Shown here piece after piece: positions 1 to 6,917 of a stretch of 12,694 nucleotides of DNA (positions are counted from its first letter, which is position 1; every line of letters begins with the position of its first letter). The stretch lies in assembly GCA_031263335.1 (NCBI GenBank), contig JAISGB010000090.1, positions 1-12,694 on the forward strand, written 5' to 3'. A program made the translations under genes and the position numbers. The notes under the pieces were generated by a model, which was given only the letters and a program-made list of their open reading frames with translations, had not been told where the DNA came from and did no database searches. The stretch is from Eubacteriales Family XIII. Incertae Sedis bacterium. GTDB lineage: Bacteria > Bacillota > Clostridia > Peptostreptococcales > Anaerovoracaceae.

Positions 1-65
1 TCTTCCTCACGTACGTCTGTGTACGCTCCGGGGAGCCAAAACAGGCATTGGAACCCGAACTCCAT

Positions 66-95
66 CAAAACTATCGCGACCGTCGAGTAGTTTTG
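66..95. repeat. Dyad-containing repeat element, copy 1
   Basis: Outer arms CAAAACTA (66-73) and TAGTTTTG (88-95) are perfect 8-bp inverted repeats, with a further TCG/CGA pair inside. The first 18 bases, CAAAACTATCGCGACCGT, recur exactly at 4933-4950 upstream of the second permease of the same operon. Looser similarity (ATT..GGAACC) extends about 20 bases further upstream in both copies. No T-run follows, so it does not look like an intrinsic terminator. A shared operator, or a dispersed repeat of this genome, are the two readings. Confidence 0.6.
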
Positions 96-120
96 ATTGA
101 ACCCTTGAGTAGTAACTTCA

Positions 121-143
121 AAATAAATACGTAAATAAATACG
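121..143. repeat. AT-rich tandem repeat
   Basis: AAATAAATACG occurs twice (121-131 and 133-143) with one base between. It sits about 10 bases before the TTGACA at 154. It may be a binding site or an upstream promoter element; the function is inferred only from position. Confidence 0.45.
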
Positions 144-153
144 GTTATTCCTC

Positions 154-182
154 TTGACAGAAAAATTAGATCGTGCTAACCT
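154..182 (+). promoter_or_regulatory. Candidate promoter of the iron operon
   Basis: A perfect -35 hexamer TTGACA (154-159) is followed after 17 bases by TAACCT (177-182), a weak -10 matching 3 of 6 consensus bases. Transcription would start near 189, giving a leader of about 115 nt before the TTG start at 304. A GTTAC-N5-GTAAC inverted repeat (183-197) lies just after the -10, a plausible repressor site. The weak -10 lowers confidence. Confidence 0.4.
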
Positions 183-197
183 GTTACAAAAGGTAAC
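183..197. promoter_or_regulatory. Inverted repeat GTTAC-N5-GTAAC next to the promoter
   Basis: The arms are 183-187 and 193-197. The sequence GCTAACC also occurs directly repeated on both sides (175-181 and 202-208). Its position at the expected transcription start suggests an operator. It does not match a classical Fur box, so no regulator is assigned. Confidence 0.35.
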
Positions 198-288
198 GCG
201 CGCTAACCGACAAACCGCCCCACAGGCAAGGCGGAGAACCCGTCGCGGCAAGATCAAAATCGGACGGGGACGATCGGGGCGTCGGAAC

Positions 289-295
289 AGGAGGG
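289..295 (+). promoter_or_regulatory. Ribosome binding site that sets the FTR1 start
   Basis: AGGAGGG (289-295) stands 8 bases before the TTG at 304. This is the only good Shine-Dalgarno in the 5' region. It argues against starting at the in-frame TTG at 154, which has none and forms part of a -35 box. Confidence 0.7.
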
Positions 296-303
296 ATCTT
301 CGG

Positions 304-1539
304 TTGCGAAAAAAAATTGTGGTCGCGATCACGCTGATGTTGGCCGTCATATGTCTTTTCCCGATCCAAAGCTCCGCCGCGTACGAGACGTGGAATGAGG
401 TCGTGGACGACATGGAAGCGGTCTTGAACGAATCATATGACATCTTTGCGTCCGGGGATATCGAGGGCGGGAAGAAAAAGGTGGACGAGGCCTACTTCGG
501 ATATTATGAGAAATTGGGTTATGAGAAAACCGTCATGGCCTATATCTCCGGGGAACGCGCCGCACAGGTGGAATACGAGTTCAGCTTCGCGAAAAAGGCC
601 ATGACCTCCAACGATGAGGCGGCGGTTCGGGAATCCTTGGACAACCTGATCCGCTATCTGCGCGAGGACGCCAATTCCTTGGACGGCTCCGACGAGAGCG
701 CGGCGGGAACCTTTATCGCGTCACTGCTCATCATCACGCGGGAAGGCTTCGAGGCCATCATCGTGGTGGGCGCGATCGTCGCCTACCTCGTAAAGAGCGG
801 GAACAAGGGGCATACAAGGGCCGTCTACATCGGTTCCCTCATCGCCTTGGCGCTCAGCGTCGCGATGGCGTTTGTCCTCAACGCCTTGGCCGGCGCAAAC
901 GCGGGAGAAAATCAGGAGATCATCGAGGGCGCCACCATGTTGGTGGCGGTGGCGGTGCTGTTCTATGTAAGCAATTGGATGGTCTCAAAAGCCGAGGCTT
1001 CCGTATGGATGCGCTATATCGAAGGGATGGTCGAGACGTCCATCACGCGGGGCAGCGTGTTCTCCCTGTCGTTCGCGGCGTTCTTGGCCGTATTCCGGGA
1101 AGGCGCCGAAACCATCCTCTTTTACCAAGCCCTCTTGGCCGGGACGGACAGTTACGCCAACATGATCTGGTTGGGCTTGGGCGTCGGTTGCGTGGTACTG
1201 GTGGTCATCTACATCCTGATCCGCGTCCTCAGCTTCCGTCTGCCGCTGAAACCCTTCTTCCTCGGCACCAGTATCCTGCTTGCGGTCATGTGCATCTCGT
1301 TCCTCGGATCGGGCATCAAGGAGTTGCAGGAAGGCAATGTGATCGGCGTCACCTCCTTGCCGGGGGTCGGGACCGTGGACATCTTGGGCATCTATCCGAC
1401 GGCTGAAACGCTCATTCCTCAGATCATCCTGCTCGTCGTCACGGCGCTCACCTTCGTGATACAGATACGCAAGGGGCGGCGGTTGCGCGCGACCGTCGGT
1501 GATCCGCCGGGGAAGGACGGCGCGGGCAAGACATCCTGA
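304..1539 (+). CDS. FTR1 family iron permease with signal peptide
   Basis: This is the membrane permease of the iron uptake operon (FTR1/FetM/EfeU family, equivalent to Cj1658 in Campylobacter), importing iron across the cytoplasmic membrane. From the TTG at 304 the protein has 411 residues. It has a basic start and hydrophobic signal peptide (about 1-26), an extracytoplasmic helical domain (about 27-135), then roughly seven membrane segments. Both hallmark REXXE iron-binding motifs are present: REGFE (146-150) and REGAE (265-269). The N-terminal domain is a known variant of the family. An in-frame extension to 154 would add 50 Arg-rich residues before the signal peptide and is rejected. The P19 gene follows after 124 bases. 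Family certain; preferred iron form (ferrous or ferric) not readable from sequence. Confidence 0.93.
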   Translation: MRKKIVVAITLMLAVICLFPIQSSAAYETWNEVVDDMEAVLNESYDIFASGDIEGGKKKVDEAYFGYYEKLGYEKTVMAYISGERAAQVEYEFSFAKKAMTSNDEAAVRESLDNLIRYLREDANSLDGSDESAAGTFIASLLIITREGFEAIIVVGAIVAYLVKSGNKGHTRAVYIGSLIALALSVAMAFVLNALAGANAGENQEIIEGATMLVAVAVLFYVSNWMVSKAEASVWMRYIEGMVETSITRGSVFSLSFAAFLAVFREGAETILFYQALLAGTDSYANMIWLGLGVGCVVLVVIYILIRVLSFRLPLKPFFLGTSILLAVMCISFLGSGIKELQEGNVIGVTSLPGVGTVDILGIYPTAETLIPQIILLVVTALTFVIQIRKGRRLRATVGDPPGKDGAGKTS

Positions 1540-1663
1540 CGTTGCGGTTTTGTTGAAAATGATCCGCTCGCGCGGGCGTCCGAGCCGTACGCGTCTCGTC
1601 TCCATCGCGAAGGGATCTTTCAAATATCGGTTAGCACACAGTTATGATAGGAGGACAAACAGA

Positions 1664-2308
1664 ATGACAAGCAAGAAAATATTGGCGCTTCTCTTGGCGG
1701 TCCTGATCGCGATGTTCGGCTTCGCGGCCTGCGGCAATTCCGAAGACTCCGGCGATTCCGGCGATTCCTCGGATGCCGGCGCGGCGGATACGGGCGACGA
1801 CGCGGAGGACACCGAGGATGTGGGTCCCGGCGGCGCGGCGGGCTTTGAGGAATTCCCCATCGGCGACGACATCGAGGTCGGCCCCCTCAATGTGGCGGGC
1901 GTCTACTTCCAACCCGTGGACATGGAGCCGGCGGGCGGCAGCTTGGCTGCGGCCGAATCGGACTTCCATATCGAGGCGGACATCTCCGCGCTTGAGAACG
2001 ATCTCGGTTACGGCGTGGGCGACTTCGTGCCTTGGCTGACGGTCGATTATGAGATCACGGACGCGGACGGCAACATCGCCGCGGAGGGTACGTTCATGCC
2101 CATGAGCGCCAGCGACGGCCCCCACTACGGCGCGAACATCAGCCTCGGCGGCAAGGCCGGCACATATGACGTCAAGTTCTCCATCAAAAACCCCGAGTCC
2201 CAAGGCTATCTGTTGCATGTGGACAAGACCACCGGCGTAGAGGGACGCTTCTGGACGGAGCCGTTGGTGGCCGAATGGCAATTCGATTTCGTACCGAGGG
2301 AGTGGTGA
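1664..2308 (+). CDS. P19/Tp34-family iron-binding lipoprotein
   Basis: This extracytoplasmic metal-binding protein is the partner of the FTR1 permease (P19 of Campylobacter, FetP of E. coli). The ATG at 1664 has AGGAGG 9 bases upstream; the protein has 214 residues. A lipoprotein signal ends at Cys23 (FAAC), so it is anchored to the membrane rather than free, as expected for a Gram-positive envelope. A Ser/Asp/Gly-rich acidic linker (about 25-60) follows. The P19 fold (about 62-214) keeps the family signatures: DMEP, FHIEAD, a TFMPM motif and a SDGPHYGAN motif. His102, Glu104, Met147, Asp151, His154 and His185 fall where the family's copper/iron ligands lie. It is co-transcribed with the neighbours on both sides. 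Identification is strong; the linker is the unusual part. Confidence 0.95.
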   Translation: MTSKKILALLLAVLIAMFGFAACGNSEDSGDSGDSSDAGAADTGDDAEDTEDVGPGGAAGFEEFPIGDDIEVGPLNVAGVYFQPVDMEPAGGSLAAAESDFHIEADISALENDLGYGVGDFVPWLTVDYEITDADGNIAAEGTFMPMSASDGPHYGANISLGGKAGTYDVKFSIKNPESQGYLLHVDKTTGVEGRFWTEPLVAEWQFDFVPREW

Positions 2309-2381
2309 GCCACTGTTACAGTATCTCATACAGACAACAGAACATGCGCTGAATCCCGCAATTCTCCTCGCGCTGATCCTC

Positions 2382-3551
2382 ATGGCCGTATGCAGGGACG
2401 GCAACGGGACGGGCTATCGGCGGATATGGGCAAGCATTTTGACCGGCGTGATTATCGCGTCGGTCTTGGCTTGCCTGATCCATGAAACGACATGGATCAA
2501 TCGGGAATTCCTGAACATCGGCATCCTGTCCCCGGCGATCCTCGCCGCGCTCGTATGCATCGCGCTGTCGTGGGGCGCCTTGCGCGGGCGGGCGCGGCGC
2601 GCGCGCGGGATATCGTCCTCCCTGCTCATCGCGATCCTGCCGATCTACTGTCTGCCCACCATCCTGCTCTATCCCACGCAATTCCTGCTTGCGGGCGAAA
2701 GCATCTTCAGCACGGATTTCCTGTTCAAGTCCATCGGCTATTTGGCCGGCCTCCTGATCGTCCTGCTTGCGGCCTTGGCGCTCTTCAAGACGCGGGACGG
2801 CGTACCCGATCGATTGTTGCGCGTCCTTCTGACGGCGGGACTCGCGATCAACGTCACGGATTGGTTCTCCACCATCGTGCAGTTTCTCCTCGCGCGGCGG
2901 ATCATCCCCATGTCGAAGGGCGTCTTCCGGTTCGTGATGGAGACGGTCAATCACAGCGACTATTTCCTGTACCTCATCATGGCGATCACGTTGCCGTTGC
3001 CCTTCCTGCTGTGGGCAAAGAACTTCCGCCCGCAGGGGGATGGGGCAAATCCCGCCCAATATCGGAAGATCCGGGCGACGGCCCGACGGACCCGCCGCCT
3101 CAGCGCGCTCATTCTCGTCTGCTACGTCCTGTCCGTCGTCACCCTGACGGCGGTAAAAGCCTATGACGAACGGGAAGTGACGCTTTCGCCGGCGGAACCC
3201 ATGACCATAGAGGGCGGGCGCATCACCATCCCGATCGAGAACGTCGAGGACGGACATCTTCATCGTTTTGCCTATATGTCCTCCGAACAGGTCGAAATAC
3301 GCTTCATCGTGATCAAGAAGAACGCGTCCGCCTGGGGCGTCGGCTTGGACGCCTGTGACATCTGCGGCGCCACGGGCTACTATGAGCGGGACGACGAGGT
3401 GATATGCAAACTCTGCGACGTGGTCATGAACAAATCGACCATCGGCTTCAAGGGGGGATGCAACCCCGTCCCCTTGGCCTACACGGTCGCGGACGGCGAC
3501 ATGGTCGTCCTGACGCAGGATCTGGAAAACGAACAATCGCGGTTTGAATGA
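2382..3551 (+). CDS. DUF2318 membrane protein with CxxC/CxxC cluster domain
   Basis: Polytopic protein of the p19 locus (Cj1660-like). About seven or more membrane segments occupy residues 15-260. A C-terminal extracytoplasmic domain follows with CDIC (Cys325/328), CKLC (Cys342/345) and GGCNP (Cys360), plus a conserved HRFAY stretch at 294-298. The family is annotated as Fe-S-containing or metal-binding; a role in electron transfer to iron or to the ABC partners is inference. From the ATG at 2382 it has 389 residues, but that ATG has no ribosome site. The frame is open upstream, encoding a family-like start (LLQYLIQTTEHALNP) from a CTG at 2313, 10 bases after GGGAG. The true start is probably there. 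The stop overlaps the ATG at 3548 as ATGA. Confidence 0.88.
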   Translation: MAVCRDGNGTGYRRIWASILTGVIIASVLACLIHETTWINREFLNIGILSPAILAALVCIALSWGALRGRARRARGISSSLLIAILPIYCLPTILLYPTQFLLAGESIFSTDFLFKSIGYLAGLLIVLLAALALFKTRDGVPDRLLRVLLTAGLAINVTDWFSTIVQFLLARRIIPMSKGVFRFVMETVNHSDYFLYLIMAITLPLPFLLWAKNFRPQGDGANPAQYRKIRATARRTRRLSALILVCYVLSVVTLTAVKAYDEREVTLSPAEPMTIEGGRITIPIENVEDGHLHRFAYMSSEQVEIRFIVIKKNASAWGVGLDACDICGATGYYERDDEVICKLCDVVMNKSTIGFKGGCNPVPLAYTVADGDMVVLTQDLENEQSRFE

Positions 3552-3565
3552 ATGGAGCGGAATCG

Positions 3566-4849
3566 ATGTTTTGGCGATTGGTAAACGGCGCGCTGTTTCG
3601 GCAAAAAGGGAAGATGTTGATGATCGCCTTCACGATCGCATTGGGGGCGTCCTTGGCCACGGCCATGCTGAACGTCATGCTCGACGTGGGCGATAAGGTG
3701 AACCGGGAATTGAAGACCTACGGGGCCAACATCAACGTGATCCCCAAGGAAGCGTCCCTGCTCGACGATCTCTACGGCGTCGACGAGGGTTCCGGCGTCT
3801 CGGATCGGTATCTGCAGGAATCGGAAATGGGGCGGCTGAAGACGATCTTCTGGGCGTTCAACATCGTGGACTTTGCCCCCTACTTGGACGCGAAGATCCG
3901 TATGCCCGAATCGGAGGACGCGATCCGTCTCGTGGGAACTTGGTTCGCGAACCGGTTGGAACTCCCCACGGGGGAATCCTTGGACACGGGTATACGCAAT
4001 ATGAAGAGTTGGTGGACGGTGGACGGCGAATGGCTCTCCGACGGCGATACGGACGCCGCCATGGTGGGCCGTCTGCTTGCGGACAGAGCCGGACTCTCCG
4101 TGGGCGACCGCCTCTCCGTAAGCCTCGGCGACAAGGAGCGGAATCTGACGGTCAAGGGCATATTCGACGCCGGCAGCGAGGAGGACGAACGCGTCTATGT
4201 ACCACTGCCCATCGCGCAGGAGATGGCGGGCCGGGCGGGCTTGGTCACCGGCGTGGAGGTCAGCGCGTTGACGACGCCGGACAACGAACTCTCCCGTCGC
4301 GCGGCGCAAAACCCGAACAGCCTTTCCGTGAAGGACTGGGAGACTTGGTATTGCACGGCCTATGTGAGCGCCATCTGCTATCAGATCGAAGAAGTCCTGA
4401 CCGATTCCGTGGCCAAGCCCATTCGGCAGGTGGCGGAATCCGAAGGGGCGATCTTGGAAAAGACGCAGTTGCTCATGTTGCTGATCACCGTGCTGAGCCT
4501 CGCGGGCGCGGCCTTGGGCATATCGAACTTGGTTACGGCGAGCGTCATGGAACGAAGCCGCGAGATCGGGCTGTTGAAGGCGCTCGGCGCCAACAACGCG
4601 CCCATCTCGTGGTTGGTGCTGACGGAGATACTTATCACGGGCGTGATCGGCGGCGTGATCGGCTACTTCGTCGGCTTGGGTTTCGCGCAGATCATCGGAC
4701 AGACCGTGTTTGACGCGGCGATCAACATCAAACCCATGGTCATCCCGTTGGTCGCGATCCTCGTGTTCCTCGTGACCTTGGCGGGCAGCATCCCGTCGAT
4801 ACGGCTGTTGCTGTCGTTGCGCCCCGCGGAAGTCCTGCACGGCAGGTAA
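3566..4849 (+). CDS. FtsX/MacB-like ABC transporter permease, first of pair
   Basis: Cj1661-like permease of the p19 operon. It has the MacB-type layout: one N-terminal membrane segment (about 16-38), a large extracytoplasmic domain (about 40-295), and three C-terminal segments (about 300-325, 350-378, 389-415). The FtsX motif MERSREIGLLKALGA (328-342) is the coupling region facing the ATPase. The ATG at 3566 is chosen because GGAG (3554-3557) stands 8 bases before it and the family starts with an MFxRL-type sequence; length is then 427. The ATG at 3548 overlaps the upstream stop and would add six residues by translational coupling. Two cysteines (263 and 271) lie in the extracytoplasmic domain just before the second membrane segment. 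The transported substrate is unknown; such transporters often act on envelope proteins or lipids rather than move a small solute. Confidence 0.9.
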   Translation: MFWRLVNGALFRQKGKMLMIAFTIALGASLATAMLNVMLDVGDKVNRELKTYGANINVIPKEASLLDDLYGVDEGSGVSDRYLQESEMGRLKTIFWAFNIVDFAPYLDAKIRMPESEDAIRLVGTWFANRLELPTGESLDTGIRNMKSWWTVDGEWLSDGDTDAAMVGRLLADRAGLSVGDRLSVSLGDKERNLTVKGIFDAGSEEDERVYVPLPIAQEMAGRAGLVTGVEVSALTTPDNELSRRAAQNPNSLSVKDWETWYCTAYVSAICYQIEEVLTDSVAKPIRQVAESEGAILEKTQLLMLLITVLSLAGAALGISNLVTASVMERSREIGLLKALGANNAPISWLVLTEILITGVIGGVIGYFVGLGFAQIIGQTVFDAAINIKPMVIPLVAILVFLVTLAGSIPSIRLLLSLRPAEVLHGR

Positions 4850-4894
4850 GGTAACGACTCAACGATCACGCTGTTCGCCGCGCGCATAGCGGGC

Positions 4895-4933
4895 CGCATC
4901 CGATGCGTTGCGTATTCCGGAACCGCAATACGC
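4895..4933. repeat. Two short inverted repeats between the permease genes
   Basis: CGCATC/GATGCG (4895-4900 and 4902-4907) is a near-perfect dyad with a single central base. GCGTATT/AATACGC (4910-4916 and 4927-4933) is a 7-bp inverted repeat with 10 bases between. They abut copy 2 of the dyad-containing repeat. No T-run follows, so termination is unlikely. They show that the 155-bp gap between the permease genes is structured. Confidence 0.4.
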
Positions 4934-4963
4934 AAAACTATCGCGACCGTTGAATCGATTTTG
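4933..4963. repeat. Dyad-containing repeat element, copy 2
   Basis: The first 18 bases equal those at 66-83, and the rest diverges moderately while keeping a TTTTG end. The outer arms are weaker than in copy 1: CAAAA/TTTTG plus TCG/CGA, with three unpaired bases. An AT-rich stretch containing TATTAT (4967-4972) follows directly, then the second permease gene. This may be an internal promoter region sharing the regulator of the operon's main promoter. Confidence 0.55.
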
Positions 4964-5004
4964 TTATATTATTATTGTATGTTGCTATGAAGACGGAGCG
5001 CTGT

Positions 5005-6141
5005 ATGACGAAACGAAGCATGTACTTCAAGATGATCGCGAGTTCGCTGATCCGTCGGCGATCCCGGATGTTCGTCGCCCTGTTGGCCGTGGCTGTCGGG
5101 GCGACCATTCTCTCCGGACTCGTCACCATCTACTATGACATCCCGCGTCAGATGGGACAGGAATTCCGCTCCTACGGCGCGAACTTCATCTTGGTACCCG
5201 CGAGCGGGGAGGAAGCCCTCTCCGAGACGTCCGCGGAGGCGGCCGTGTCCCTCATCCCCTCAGACGAAGTCGTCGGGATCGCGCCTTACCGCTATGAAAC
5301 GGTGAAGATCAACGAGCAGCCCTTCATGGCGGCGGGGACGGAGCTCGAAGAAGCGCGCAAGGCCAGCCCGTATTGGTTCGTGTCCGGGGACTGGCCGGAG
5401 ACGGACGGGAGCGTACTCATCGGCCAAGAGGTGGCCGACACGATCCGCCTGCTTCCCGGAAACACATTCACCATGACGGGGACGGACGGAAACGGGGAAA
5501 GCTTCAGCCGGGAGTTTCGCGTTTCGGGCGTCGTGCAGACCGGGGGGACGGAGGAAGCGTTCATCTTCATGTCCATGGCGGACTTCGTCGCGGCCATGGG
5601 CGAGAGCGGGGCGTACGACGTGGTGGAATGCAGCATCTCCGCGCCGCAGACGGAACTTGAGGACATCGCCGCCTCGGTGACGGAACGCGTACCCGATGTC
5701 GCGCCGCGGTTGGTCACGCGCGTGACCCGTTCGGAGGGGACGGTCCTGACAAAACTGCAGGCATTGGTATTTCTCGTGACGGCGGTCGTGTTGCTCTTGA
5801 CGATGATCTGCGTCGCCACCACGATGATGGCGGTGGTCGCGGAGCGACGCAAGGAAATCGGGCTGAAAAAAGCCTTGGGCGCGCCGAACAGGAACATCAT
5901 CTTGGAATTCATGGGGGAGGGGCTGCTCTTGGGTTGCTTGGGCGGCGTCCTCGGCGTGATCCTCGGGTTCGGCTTCGCCCAACTCATCGGCGTCAATGTG
6001 TTCAGCCGTTCCGTCCATTTTCAGGCGGCGTTGGCGCCCGTCACCCTCATCGCGTCCGTCCTCATCACGGGTTTGGCCTGTATGATCCCCGTCAGAAGCG
6101 CGACCGATGTGGATCCGGCCATCGTGTTGCGCGGGGAATGA
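5005..6141 (+). CDS. FtsX/MacB-like ABC transporter permease, second of pair
   Basis: Cj1662-like permease, expected to form a heterodimer with the product of the preceding permease gene. From the ATG at 5005 (GGAG 4995-4998, spacing 6) it has 378 residues. One membrane segment lies at about 20-42, an extracytoplasmic domain at about 45-245, and three segments at about 250-280, 300-330 and 340-365. The FtsX coupling motif ERRKEIGLKKALGAP lies at 280-294. Upstream alternatives (TTG 4975, ATG 4987) add a short tail without a better ribosome site. The 155-bp gap before it is the longest within the operon and carries the repeat element, so it may also be transcribed from its own promoter. Substrate unknown. 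Confidence 0.9.
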   Translation: MTKRSMYFKMIASSLIRRRSRMFVALLAVAVGATILSGLVTIYYDIPRQMGQEFRSYGANFILVPASGEEALSETSAEAAVSLIPSDEVVGIAPYRYETVKINEQPFMAAGTELEEARKASPYWFVSGDWPETDGSVLIGQEVADTIRLLPGNTFTMTGTDGNGESFSREFRVSGVVQTGGTEEAFIFMSMADFVAAMGESGAYDVVECSISAPQTELEDIAASVTERVPDVAPRLVTRVTRSEGTVLTKLQALVFLVTAVVLLLTMICVATTMMAVVAERRKEIGLKKALGAPNRNIILEFMGEGLLLGCLGGVLGVILGFGFAQLIGVNVFSRSVHFQAALAPVTLIASVLITGLACMIPVRSATDVDPAIVLRGE

Positions 6142-6182
6142 GACGACCGGAAACCGAACGGCGGCGCAGCGGGCGAATTCAA

Positions 6183-6192
6183 AACTTAAGTT
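6183..6192. promoter_or_regulatory. Palindrome AACTTAAGTT before the ATPase gene
   Basis: A perfect 10-bp palindrome in an AT-rich island within the 88-bp gap between the second permease and the ATPase. It could be a protein-binding site. No convincing -35/-10 pair accompanies it. Confidence 0.25.
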
Positions 6193-6229
6193 ACGATAAA
6201 TGATATTCGGAGCGGAAAGAGGCATTGGC

Positions 6230-6916
6230 ATGAGTCTGTTGGAAATAAGAGGCATATCGAAGATCTACGGCAACGTCAACGCGTTGCGAAATGTGGACAT
6301 GACGGTCGAACAAGGCGAATGGCTCGCCGTCATGGGGCCGTCCGGCTCGGGCAAGACCACGATGATGAACATCATCGGTTGCATGGATAAGCCTTCCGAG
6401 GGGACGGTCCTGCTCGACGGCATCGATATTTCCACGGAAAGCGCGCGAAACCTGACGTCGATCCGCAGGGACAAGATCGGCCTGATCTTCCAACAGTTTC
6501 ACCTGATCAACTATCTGACGGCGCTGGAAAACGTGATGGTCGCCCAGTATTACCACAGTATGCCCGACGAAAAGGAAGCCCTGCAAGCCTTGGATCGGGT
6601 CGGCCTTTTGGCGCGGGCGAAGCATCTGCCGAGCCAACTTTCCGGCGGGGAGCAACAGCGGGTCTGCATCGCGCGCGCCCTGATCAACTACCCCATGTTG
6701 GTCCTTGCGGACGAACCCACGGGGAACTTGGATGAGGCCAACGAAGAGATCGTCCTCGATATCTTCAGAAAGCTGCATGAGGAGGGGATCACCATCGTCG
6801 TCGTCACCCACGACCCGGAGGTGGCGCAGGAAGCTCAGAGAACCGTGATCTTGGAACACGGTCGCATCGCGCGGATCGTCGTGAACGAAAGCGGAAAGGG
6901 ACAAGAGGGAGAGTGA
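6230..6916 (+). CDS. ABC transporter ATPase, MacB/LolD type
   Basis: Cytoplasmic ATP-hydrolysing subunit that should drive the two FtsX-type permeases (Cj1663-like). All motifs are intact: Walker A GPSGSGKT (36-43), Q-loop IFQQ (86-89), signature LSGGE (137-141), Walker B MLVLADE (156-162) with catalytic Glu162, D-loop GNLD and switch His194. The ATG at 6230 is preceded by AAGAGG (6217-6222) at 7 bases and gives 228 residues, normal for the family. An in-frame ATG at 6200 has no ribosome site. One base separates its stop from the next start, so the FMN-binding gene is certainly in the same transcript. Confidence 0.95.
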   Translation: MSLLEIRGISKIYGNVNALRNVDMTVEQGEWLAVMGPSGSGKTTMMNIIGCMDKPSEGTVLLDGIDISTESARNLTSIRRDKIGLIFQQFHLINYLTALENVMVAQYYHSMPDEKEALQALDRVGLLARAKHLPSQLSGGEQQRVCIARALINYPMLVLADEPTGNLDEANEEIVLDIFRKLHEEGITIVVVTHDPEVAQEAQRTVILEHGRIARIVVNESGKGQEGE

Positions 6917-6917
6917 C

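Larger units (their letters stand above)
1..153. other. Non-coding region upstream of the iron operon
   Basis: I see no gene here. All three forward frames open at the left edge stop by position 134, and none gives a recognisable protein. The stretch holds one copy of a dyad-containing repeat (66-95) and a short AT-rich tandem repeat (121-143). It ends at a TTGACA hexamer at 154. It most likely contains the control region of the iron operon. Confidence 0.5.

Noticed and set aside
30..46. GGGAGCCAAAA shared between the left edge and 9178-9190
   Set aside because: An 11-base match followed by divergent sequence; not enough to call a repeat.
985..2404. Minus-strand open frames opposite FTR1 and P19
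   Set aside because: Fully antisense to well-identified genes, with biased shadow composition.
2316..4840. Long minus-strand open frames opposite the DUF2318 and first permease genes
   Set aside because: Same shadow composition, no ribosome sites, no domain; the plus strand has recognisable families throughout.
6196..6206. GATAAATGATA as a Fur box upstream of the ATPase gene
   Set aside because: Only a partial resemblance to GATAAT repeats, with wrong spacing and no dyad partner.
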